This document shows, piece by piece, positions 1 to 8,208 of a stretch of 64,000 bases of DNA (the stretch's first letter is position 1; each line of letters opens with the position of its first letter). The DNA is taken from the NCBI GenBank assembly GCA_009760855.2, contig WPIO01000102.1, forward strand, positions 560,001 through 624,000, in the 5' to 3' direction. The notes under the pieces are model-generated. The model saw only the letters and a program-made list of their open reading frames with translations, ran no database searches and was not told where the DNA came from. The translations under genes were made by a program, and so were the position numbers. Source of the DNA: Cristatella mucedo. Lineage: Eukaryota > Bryozoa > Phylactolaemata > Cristatellidae.

Positions 1-443
1 CAATTGTTTCTCATATCTTTTGCGTCATTGCTTTCTTTTGCAAAATCTATTAATAGCTGAATTTGTTCTGGAGTTAGTTGCCTTGTTGAGCGAATTTCTT
101 TTTTTGGACGTTTGATGTTCAGCATTGGATTGGTCTTTATTGTTTTTTCCGATATTAAAAAAGAAAAAAATCCATTGAGACTGGAAATTTTTCTTAAAAA
201 AGAAGCCCTACTAAACTGTCTTGTGTGCATTTCTTCTAAATAAGAGCGAATTGTATTGCTTGTAATTTCTTGTAACAATATATTCTTTTTGGATAAAAAT
301 GAAGCAAAATAAACAAGATCATTTCTGTAGGCATCTATACTATTAGCGGAAAGACCTCGCTCTGCCAAGCTTGCGCTTAAAAAATTCTCAATAGCAACCA
401 TATCCTTTGGGGGAATTTTTTCTGCAGTGTTTTTTGCGGTCAT
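1..443 (-). CDS. Tyrosine site-specific recombinase, XerC/XerD type (5' part only)
   Basis: The reading frame starts at the ATG complementary to 441-443 and runs off the left edge, so only about 147 N-terminal residues are present. They form a SAM-like core-binding domain typical of XerC/XerD, with the family-type stretch ERGLSANSIDAYRNDL near residue 24 and RPKKEIRSTRQLTPEQI just before the catalytic domain. XerC/D resolve chromosome dimers at dif by tyrosine-mediated strand exchange. The catalytic Arg-His-Arg-Tyr residues lie outside the window, so XerC and XerD cannot be separated safely and a phage integrase is not strictly excluded. It is divergent from ruvX with a gap of about 69 bp. 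Confidence 0.8.
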   Translation of the reverse strand, partial: MTAKNTAEKIPPKDMVAIENFLSASLAERGLSANSIDAYRNDLVYFASFLSKKNILLQEITSNTIRSYLEEMHTRQFSRASFLRKISSLNGFFSFLISEKTIKTNPMLNIKRPKKEIRSTRQLTPEQIQLLIDFAKESNDAKDMRNN

Positions 444-512
444 GGTAGAAAAAGAAAAAAAACTATTGACATCTACACATCAGGATAATTGTAGCGGCAG
501 GTAGGAAATTTA

Positions 513-1034
513 TTGCAAATCTGGCTAAAAAATCATCACATGAATCAAGTAACACAAGATATAGCGGCCTTTATAAGCAAGATAAAAAATGTTTCTGGAA
601 AAATGTTTGCCATAGATTATGGCCTGAGGAATGTTGGTTTGGCGATTTCTGACGCTGATTTAATTGTGGCATTTCCCTTGAAAATTGTTTCTCCGGAAGA
701 AATTATTGCTCAAATTTCCCAAATCATAAAACAAGGAAGCATTGCTGGAGTTGTTATTGGCTGGCCTAAAAAAAAAGATGGCTCTGGTGTTCATGCTATT
801 GGCGATTCTATAATAAAACTTGCAAATTCGATTGTGGAAATTTTTGGATACAATGTGTTGCTTTTCGATGAAAGAATGTCTACCGTTGGTAGTAAAAGAT
901 TAATTTACAGTCACATAAGTGACGGCGATAGGAGCGCTAGGGCATCTCGCAAGCAGCCATTTAAGATAGTAAAAGACGATCATTTCGCCGCGCAATACAT
1001 TTTACAAGATATATTAAAAATAATGAAACAATGA
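513..1034 (+). CDS. ruvX: RuvX/YqgF family putative pre-16S rRNA nuclease / Holliday junction resolvase-like
   Basis: RNase H-fold protein of the YqgF/RuvX family, implicated in 16S rRNA 5'-end processing and, by fold, related to RuvC. The nucleotide-binding start AIDYGLRNVGLAISD is at residues 33-47 (Asp35 catalytic type), VVIGWPKKKDG at 80-90, FDERMST at 118-124, and the last acidic site DDHFAAQYILQ near 155. I kept the TTG start at 513 because an AGGA at 503-506 sits 6 nt upstream. An ATG at 540 has no clear ribosome site. With the TTG start there is an N-terminal extension of about 30 residues beyond the usual family start. The stop overlaps the pth start by 4 bases (ATGA), which implies translational coupling. 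Confidence 0.85.
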   Translation: MQIWLKNHHMNQVTQDIAAFISKIKNVSGKMFAIDYGLRNVGLAISDADLIVAFPLKIVSPEEIIAQISQIIKQGSIAGVVIGWPKKKDGSGVHAIGDSIIKLANSIVEIFGYNVLLFDERMSTVGSKRLIYSHISDGDRSARASRKQPFKIVKDDHFAAQYILQDILKIMKQ

Positions 1035-1630
1035 TACTATTTGTAGGAATTGGAAATGTCGGTACAAAATACGAAAACACAAGACACAATATCGGATTCA
1101 TGCTGATTGATGCAATTGCTCGTAGCTCCAATTTTGCCGTTACGAATTCCTACAGCAAGTTTAATGCCACGGTAATTAGTGGCTTAATTGGTGGTAAAAA
1201 AATAATACTACTTAAACCACACACTTATGTAAATAATTCTGGAATTTCTGTTTTATCCTGCAAGACTTTTTATAAAATAGATAATTCAGACGTTGTGGTT
1301 GCTCATGATGATGTTGCTTTAAAAATAGGTACAGTAAAAATGAAAAATGGTGGCGGCAGTGCTGGTCATAATGGCATTAAGTCTATAGATAGCACTGTTG
1401 GAAAAGACTACTGGAGGTTGAGGATTGGCATAGAATCTGAAAGATTGCATGATAATTTGGCTGGTTTTGTTTTAGATAGATTTGCAGATTCAGAGCTTGA
1501 TATTGTTAATCGTCAGAACGAAGAAATTGCCAATAGTTTGGAAGTTATTTTATCGAAAGATATCAACAAATTCTCCCTATTGCAAGAAAAATTAAAAAAG
1601 ATTTCCACTGCCATCGTGCCAGTATCCTAG
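1031..1630 (+). CDS. pth: Peptidyl-tRNA hydrolase
   Basis: Releases tRNA from prematurely dropped peptidyl-tRNAs by hydrolysing the ester bond. The usual bacterial size (199 aa, slightly long at the C end) and all key residues are present: GNVGTKYENTRHNIGF at 8-23 with the catalytic His19, Asn68 in TYVNNSG, Asp93 in AHDD, and GGGSAGHNG at 107-115 with Asn114. The first motif has GNVG where most enzymes have GNPG. The start overlaps the ruvX stop, so the two genes form one transcriptional unit. Confidence 0.95.
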   Translation: MILFVGIGNVGTKYENTRHNIGFMLIDAIARSSNFAVTNSYSKFNATVISGLIGGKKIILLKPHTYVNNSGISVLSCKTFYKIDNSDVVVAHDDVALKIGTVKMKNGGGSAGHNGIKSIDSTVGKDYWRLRIGIESERLHDNLAGFVLDRFADSELDIVNRQNEEIANSLEVILSKDINKFSLLQEKLKKISTAIVPVS

Positions 1631-2063
1631 GTTGTTGTGTGGTGATTTATCTTGATTGTTTCTAAAATTTCGTTATATTTAGATGTAATTTATTTTACTT
1701 TAGTTGTGGATAGATGTTTTTTGCATCAAGCTAGCTAAAGTTATATCATCTGAAGATGGAATTTGTTTAGACCATTGCTTGATGTGTTTTTTATAGAAGT
1801 GCGACACATTGCTTCGGAGCATTTGTTGTGTATTTGTTGATTGCTTTTTGTATATTATTTATTGAATTTCAATTGAAAAATTAACATCTGAAGATCTCTA
1901 TTTTGTCGCCATCTGTGCGATGGATTGTTTTTGTATAATAAAATATATTGGCTTTTGCGATATATGCATCCACATTTCTTATGTAACGTTGCCTCTTGCT
2001 GCCATTAGCATTGCTAAAGCAATTGTTCCGTCTGTATAACAGGCACCAACACCCCCCCTCCCA
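1631..2063. other. Intergenic stretch without a recognisable gene
   Basis: About 430 bp of AT-rich DNA between pth and an IS1-type remnant. A 63-codon open frame exists on the minus strand (1881-2072) but has no recognisable domain, no ribosome site and stops inside the palindrome. I see no RNA gene or clear terminator. Confidence 0.5.
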
Positions 2064-2093
2064 ACAAATCATATATAATTATATATGATTTGT
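2064..2093. repeat. 30-bp perfect palindrome
   Basis: Positions 2064-2078 are the exact reverse complement of 2079-2093; the left half reads ACAAATCATATATAA. It can form a cruciform or, if transcribed, a 13-15 bp hairpin. It sits at the left border of the IS1-like remnant and a related ACAAATCATAT recurs near 2224, so it may be part of an element end. It has no T tract that would make it a convincing terminator. Confidence 0.8.
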
Positions 2094-2097
2094 GATT

Positions 2098-2819
2098 GAT
2101 AAACATTGTTCCTTAATAAGCCTTATAAACAAGGGTTTGATAAGTTAAGAAAACAAAGGTTTTGTGTAAAAGTTGTAAAAAATGTCAAATTGTACATTTT
2201 GATGAAAGAAACAAAATATGATGTACAAATCATATAAACCACATTGATATTAATATTAATATTATTCTCTGAGGGAAATAATTATCGCAGAACTGCAAGA
2301 ATTTTAAGCAAAATGTTTGATAAAAAAATTTCATATCAATTAATGGTTCACTGGGTTAAAAATAAAGCTACACAGTTACCTATCAACAAGTAAGCATTAT
2401 GCTTGTTGCGATATTGTAATCGTTGCAATGGATGAACTTTATACTTTTTTAACAACGAAAAAATCAAACCAGAATTTGGATTGCTGTTGAAATGGGCTCT
2501 CTGTGTTGGTTTGCATTTTATCTAGGCTCTGGTTTGGAAATTTGTTCTGGTTTGGAAATTTCTGCAAAAAAAAAAAAAAAAAAAATTCTTCTTCATCATG
2601 ATATAAAAATTGTTGCAACAGATGATAATTTTACTTATAATGCAGTTAATTGCCTTTTTGCCAAGTAAAGTTAAGCATTTGGTCTTAAAAAGTGAAACTT
2701 GTTTGGTGGAAAGCTTTAATGTAAAAATGAGGCATTATATTCCTTGTTTAGCCCATAAAACAAGGGCTTATGTTAAATCTAGAGAGTCTTTAAACAAGGT
2801 AATCAATTTTTATGCTTAG
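2098..2819 (+). pseudogene. IS1-family transposase remnant
   Basis: Several short reading pieces in shifting frames line up in order with an IS1-type (InsA/InsB) transposase. They are a zinc-finger-like VLCKSCKKC near 2160, a helix-turn-helix-like NNYRRTARILSKMF near 2280 with SYQLMVHWVKNK after it, MDELYTF near 2430 followed by RIWIAVEMGS (catalytic-domain-like), and SETCLVESFNVKMRHYI near 2690 with a C-terminal HKTRAYVKSRESLNK. Stops and frameshifts separate them, including an A20-type homopolymer near 2565-2583. The element is dead. I could not identify clean terminal inverted repeats. Confidence 0.7.
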
Positions 2820-3671
2820 AGAGGAAGTTTGTAAATGAATTTGTTGGTTGGTGTTCCTACAGTCATACTTAAAATCTGTCTTCGGCAATAAACTTAGTGC
2901 TTTAATTCACCGCTTGGGCGATATTGCAGGATTTTTACAATAAGTAAAGGGGTAAATTTAATCATACAAAAGAAATATACCACCACATCAGATTGATTCC
3001 ATTAAAACACACATGTAAATTACGCACCTTAATATTATATTACAGCCCAAAATAGGTGTACATTGCTTTTTGTGAATGGGGAATGTTTCAAACAATAAGC
3101 CCAAAGAAACAACATCGAGAAAGTTGGAAATTTTTGCAGCAAAAAAAGATCGATAATGACAAAAATCCAAATTAAAGCCATAAAAACAAAAAAACACAAT
3201 AAATGCACCTCTCACGCAAGAATAATGCAAATACCGCCAAGCATTTTTTACTCATTAGCACCTCCCCAAAGATATCGCCGCACCTTAATATTACAGCCCA
3301 AAATAGGTGTGAATTGCTTTTTATGGATGGGGAATTTTACTTGCTGGTGATTTGTTATTTTTACTTGTTGGTGGATTGTTTCTTTGAATGATAATTCTAA
3401 CAATCGCCAAAATAAAACCGTGCCATACCCTTAAAGATGACAGACAAAATCTGCCCAAGCATCTCTGGCCACCAGAAGAAAGTTGGGCAAAAAACAAAAT
3501 TGAAGCCATGCGGTCGGAATTTTCCAAACACAGCGTGCCAGATTCTTTGCAGTATTAAGAATATAATAATCACATAGAAAAGCGCTGATGCTAATTGAGG
3601 ATGATTGCGAGTAAACAACTTAAAAGCCAAGATATCATATTTCCCGGCAACTCGATTCCTATTTATTTGCA
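2820..3671. other. Decayed intergenic DNA with an imperfect 55-bp direct repeat
   Basis: No convincing gene. It holds two copies of a sequence that starts GCACCTTAATATTA and includes ACAGCCCAAAATAGGTGT: copy A at 3024-3086 and copy B at 3280-3334. Copy A has an extra TATAT. The open frames across it on both strands are short, overlap each other and have no family signature. Confidence 0.5.
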
Positions 3672-5772
3672 CTAACTCTCTTCTTCTTCGGTGATTTTTA
3701 CACCAGGGATTTTTAAAGTTGGAACTACTGCGTCTGGAACTGGTTCATATTTTTCAAAGTGCATGGTGTATTGCGCCCTGCCCTGAGACATAGAGCGAAG
3801 GCTATTTACATAACCAAACATACTGCCCAAAGGCACATAGGCAGAAATTACCTGCATTGTAACTCTGGTTTCCATGCCCAACATCTGACCGCGACGAGAA
3901 TTGATATCCCCTATCACATCGCCCATATATTCTTCTGGGGTTATAACTTCAACCTTCATTATTGGTTCTAGTATTTTTGGTGCTGCTTGAGAGGCAAGCT
4001 TTCTGAAGGCTGCCCTTGAGGCCAACTCAAAAGCCAAGGTGCTGGAATCTACATCGTGATAAGATCCATCAAGCAGAGTGGCCTTAAAATCTATTACTGG
4101 ATAGCCAGCGATCAAGCCATTTTTTTGAGCAGAGAGAAGCCCTTTTTCTACCCCTGGTATATATTCTTTTGGAATTGAGCCTCCAAAAATCTTGTTTTCA
4201 AAAACATAGCCAGCCCCCCTTTCCAAAGGAGTGAATTCTATTATTACTCTAGCAAATTGACCAGCACCACCACTTTGCTTCTTGTGAAGATAGTCTATTT
4301 TTACAGTCTTGCCAATGGTTTCTCTGTAGGATACCTGAGGAGCTCCAACGTTAGTTTCTACCTTGAATTCTCTTTTTACTCTATCCACTATAATTTCTAA
4401 GTGAAGCTCGCCCATGCCTTTTAAAATAGTTTGACCACTTTCAGAATCGACCTCAATTCTTAAAGACGGATCTTCAGCGGCAAGCCTTGACAGAGCGGCT
4501 CCCATTTTTTCTTGATCTTGGATGGTTTTAGGCTCTACTGCCAATTGAATAACTGGCTCTGGGAAGATCATTCTTTCTAGAATAATTTGCGACTGCATAT
4601 CGCAGAGGGTTTCTCCGGTTGTTGTATTTTTTAAACCGGCCAAAGCCACTATATCTCCGGCACTGGCGGTTTTTATATCTTCTCTTTGATTCGCGTGCAT
4701 TAAAAGCATTCTGCCAACTCTTTCCTTGTTATTTTTGATGCTATTGATAACTGTTGTGCCAGCATCTAGAGTGCCGGAATAGATTCTAACAAAGGTAATA
4801 GAGCCAACAAATGGATCGTTTGCAACCTTAAAGGCCAAGCCGCAAAAGGGTTCTTTTGCAGAACACTGACGAACCAAAACCTTCTCTTCATTATCAACAT
4901 CCGTCCCCTCAACGCTACCAATATCTAAAGGTGAAGGCAGGAAATCTACCACCGCATCTAGCAATAGTTGTACTCCTTTATTTTTAAAGGCAGAACCGCA
5001 AACAATAGGCACGAAAGCACCTTTAATCGTTCCCATTCTTATGCATTTACGCAATTCTTCTTCGGTTGGTTCTTGCCCCTCTAGATAGCGTTCCATGATT
5101 TCATCATCCATTTCCACGGCAATTTCAATCATTTTTGTGCGCCATTTCTTTGCATCTTCTAGTTGTGCGGATGGAATTTCCTTATATTCATAAGAAGCAC
5201 CAAGAGCTTCGCCATCCCAATATACTGCCTGCATTTTTATCAAATCGATAATCCCAGCGAACTGCTCCGCTTGACCATCTGGAATTTGAATTACTATTGG
5301 ACGCGCTCCCAAACGAGATATAATCATATCTACACAGCGATAGAAATTTGCTCCCATTCTATCTAATTTGTTAACAAAGCACATTCTTGGTACTTCGTAT
5401 TTATTGGCCTGATGCCAGACAGTTTCTGATTGCGGCTCCACACCGGCAACTCCATCAAAAAACCGCAACCGCTCCATCTAAAACTCTCAATGATCTTTCT
5501 ACTTCAATGGTAAAATCTACGTGCCCCGGAGTATCGATAATGTTTATTCTGCAGTCGCGCCAAAAACAAGTAGTGGCGGCTGAGGTTATGGTAATACCCC
5601 TTTCCTGCTCCTGCTCCATCCAGTCCATAGTCGCCGCTCCTTCGTGCACTTCGCCAATTTTATGAGACTTGCCTGTGTAGTATAGAATTCTCTCTGTAGT
5701 TGTGGTTTTACCTGCATCAATGTGAGCCATGATACCAATATTACGATACTTATCTAAAGCATAGGATTCCAT
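3672..5772 (-). CDS. fusA: Elongation factor G, interrupted by a +1 frameshift in a T6 run
   Basis: EF-G is the GTPase that drives ribosomal translocation and, with RRF, ribosome recycling. The N-terminal part (107 codons, 5455-5778) carries the G1 motif [13 protein letters not shown], switch [12 protein letters not shown] and G3 DTPGHVDF, then stops right after [11 protein letters not shown]. The next frame (3672-5477) continues with [14 protein letters not shown], the G4 motif NKLDRMG and domains II-V to a normal end. Dropping one T from the six-T run (plus-strand A run 5457-5462) gives a continuous protein of about 699 aa, the normal EF-G size. Everything else is well conserved, which argues against long-standing decay. 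A sequencing error, transcriptional slippage or a very recent mutation are all possible. ATG 5772 is preferred over GTG 5778. The gene is unlinked from rpsL-rpsG. Confidence 0.9.
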
Positions 5773-5955
5773 AAACACTATAATAAATTACTTAAATTTA
5801 CACCAATCGCCACACAAATCTGCAATGAGATTAGGAGGAAATGAAAGGAAAAACAATGGCATGGCTTAAAGCTTGTTTGTAATATGCAAGATATTTTTGC
5901 TAATAATTTGTTAATAATATATAGACGGATGTTTGAGTGGCGGTGGAGAAAAAAC

Positions 5956-6501
5956 AATCTACCAACATTATGGCTTGAATCTGCAACGCTAATGCCAAAT
6001 AGTCGCCAAACGCAATGACTCGCAGTAGAGAAAAAATGACAACAGATAGCAGAAAAAGAACAAGGGATCTTTATGCAATCTTGAAGGGAGTAAGAATCTA
6101 CCAACATTGTGGCTTAATCTGCAATGCTAATGCCAAATAGTCGCCAAACGCAATGACTCGCAGTAGAGAAAAAATGACAACAGATAGCAGAAAAAAAGAA
6201 CAAGGGATCTTTATGCAATCTTGAAGGGAGTAAGAATCTACCAACATTGTGGCTTAATCTGCAATGCTAATGCCAAATAGTCGCCAAACGCAATGACTCG
6301 CAGTAGAGAAAAAATGACAACAGATAGCAGAAAAAGAACAAGGGATCTTTATGCAATCTTGAAGGGAGTAAGAATCTACCAACATTGTGGCTTAATCTGC
6401 AATGCTAATGCCAAATAGTCGCCAAACGCAATGACTCGCAGTAGAGAAAAAATGACGACAGATAGCAGAAAAGGAACAAGGGATCTTTATGCAATCTTGA
6501 A
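5956..6501. repeat. Tandem repeat, four copies of about 138 bp
   Basis: Copies begin with AATCTACCAACATT at about 5956, 6095, 6235 and 6373, giving periods of 139, 140 and 138. The copies are nearly identical. Differences are a few substitutions in copy 1 (ATTATGGCTTG), A-run length changes after GATAGCAG (five or seven A, or AAAAGG in copy 4) and ACGACAG in copy 4. No reading frame is conserved across the copies. The high identity implies recent expansion or homogenisation in otherwise decaying DNA upstream of fusA. Confidence 0.95.
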
Positions 6502-7641
6502 ATGAATTGTAGTGGAGTGGTTGTTGGGTGGAATTTTAACTTTAGAGAGGTGTTTTGCACAACTTTTGGTGGATTTGGGTCAAGATTGTTTGATTTGAAT
6601 GTTTTTCAAAACAATAAACATACATAAAAACTTTCAGCATCTATAAACAATAATCATTACTGGACTTTTTTCCGCTTGAGCCAAAAATCCATTATTCCAA
6701 TTAAAATAAAACCAGCCTAAAATCAAATCTCCCAATCTATATATTTATCAGATATCATCATATGACAAAAATCAAAGCAAATGCTTCCATAACGATGTTT
6801 TTTTGAGGTATTAAAAATACATTTAATTGTTTAATGTGATATAATTACTAATCCGCAAGTTACAGAATATTTTACATGATCCCTGATATCAAGATTTTCA
6901 CCAAGTTGCATTTCTGCTGCCCTAATATTTCAAGGTATGCCAAAAATCTTTAATTCAAATCAAAATAATGATTTTACTTAACATCAAAGCACAATGCAAG
7001 AATTCCACCAATGCATCGCCACAACAGGCAAAATGAAGCTAAAAAGGCAGTCAATTTATTAGGATTTGTTTTTAGGAAGGCAACTATAACACATGTCATC
7101 ATCTGTTGATAAATCTGGCTATGGTTTTGGCATTGGATGTTGGGTATATTGCCAAATTTTAATTGCTAGAGAATTTGGCCATAATGAAAGAAATTGTCAC
7201 AACAACGCACAAACCAAACAACATAAATGAGCTCCAATTATAACGGCTCACCGCCACTAAGAATTCAAAATACAATTTTAAGATGAAATATTTAAATCAC
7301 CTCAAAGCGGCACAACATTCACTAAAAGCAGCCATCACACAACCAACCCAAACAGATACACAGGCTTAGATAAACGCCAGCCCTTACCTATGGCAGCAAT
7401 GCTAATCAGCACAATTACCTTATCAATTGTGGGTATTTTTTACACACAAACAACCATTGGCCAAGCAGAAGCCAAATTGTCAAAAACTCACCAAGGGACT
7501 CATTCCAGCACACAAAATACCACACCGCAACAAATCAAAGAGCACTAATGATGCATTTTTCCAGAAATATTGACAATAATAAAATCAATAGATCGATGAT
7601 TGCTTTTATGTTGAGTTGCAGTTATTAACAAAATATTACTC
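6502..7641. other. Gene-free AT-rich stretch
   Basis: About 1.1 kb after the tandem repeats in which I find no supportable gene, RNA or terminator on either strand. The only open frames are short and low in complexity. It probably represents degraded DNA, as is common in Rickettsiales. Confidence 0.5.
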
Positions 7642-8208
7642 ATGGCAAAAAAGTATTTTATTATCCTTAGTGCCATTTTTTTTGCCAATATTATGCCAAT
7701 TTTTTCGCATGCATTAACAAAAAATAACCCCCCAATTATGCACAGTTCTGCGATTTTTGGCAATATTTACTCTATTAGACAATATCATAAGCAAATAATA
7801 CCTCAAAATAAAGAAATTATGTTGGCCAAAAAACATAACACCATCGTTAAAACAGCCACAGAAACAATGCCACCAGAAATAACAGCAATATCATGTTATG
7901 TTGATAGTAATTTGACTGCAATATGGCTAAAACCTATGGACGAAATTGTAACACAAAAAACCAGAACAATTGCTTTTTCTAAATCCATACAGAAAAACAT
8001 TTTTTTACAAATAATAAAAGATCTTGCTGGTCAAAATAATGACATTAAAGTGAACTTTAACCTGAGCATAAAAAAAGCCATTAAAAGCATGATAAAAGAA
8101 AGATTTGATATTGTTGTTTTGCAAAAAGATGAAGCTGAAAAAATCATCAAGAAAATTCCACAAATTACATTTAGAAATATGAAAAATAACAGCTGCTACA
8201 ATGCTTAA
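7642..8208 (+). CDS. Hypothetical exported protein
   Basis: 188 codons with an apparent Sec signal peptide: a Lys pair at residues 3-4, a hydrophobic core IILSAIFFANIMPIF, and a likely cleavage after SHA at residue 24. The mature part is basic and polar with no family I recognise; the C-terminal 70 residues are predicted helix-rich. The ATG lacks a strong ribosome site. The stop overlaps the start of the short mfd by 8 bases, so the two would be translationally coupled. It is in a different frame from mfd and does not resemble the missing Mfd N-terminus. Confidence 0.45.
   Translation: MAKKYFIILSAIFFANIMPIFSHALTKNNPPIMHSSAIFGNIYSIRQYHKQIIPQNKEIMLAKKHNTIVKTATETMPPEITAISCYVDSNLTAIWLKPMDEIVTQKTRTIAFSKSIQKNIFLQIIKDLAGQNNDIKVNFNLSIKKAIKSMIKERFDIVVLQKDEAEKIIKKIPQITFRNMKNNSCYNA

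Noticed and set aside
466-489. TTGACA plus GATAAT between the xer-type gene and ruvX as a promoter
   Set aside because: The spacing is only 12 nt, too short for a sigma-70 promoter.
1881-2072. 63-codon minus-strand frame next to the IS remnant
   Set aside because: No recognisable domain, starts inside the palindrome, and no ribosome site.
3397-3672. 91-codon minus-strand frame starting GTG overlapping the fusA stop
   Set aside because: Considered as a coupled gene such as secE, but it has no SecE features, overlaps the direct repeat and lacks a ribosome site.
5778-6107. 109-codon minus-strand frame upstream of fusA
   Set aside because: It runs through the first tandem repeat unit without a conserved motif and the other repeat copies do not keep the frame.
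5956-6501. CRISPR array
   Set aside because: The units are about 138 bp, contiguous and without unique spacers, so this is a plain tandem repeat.
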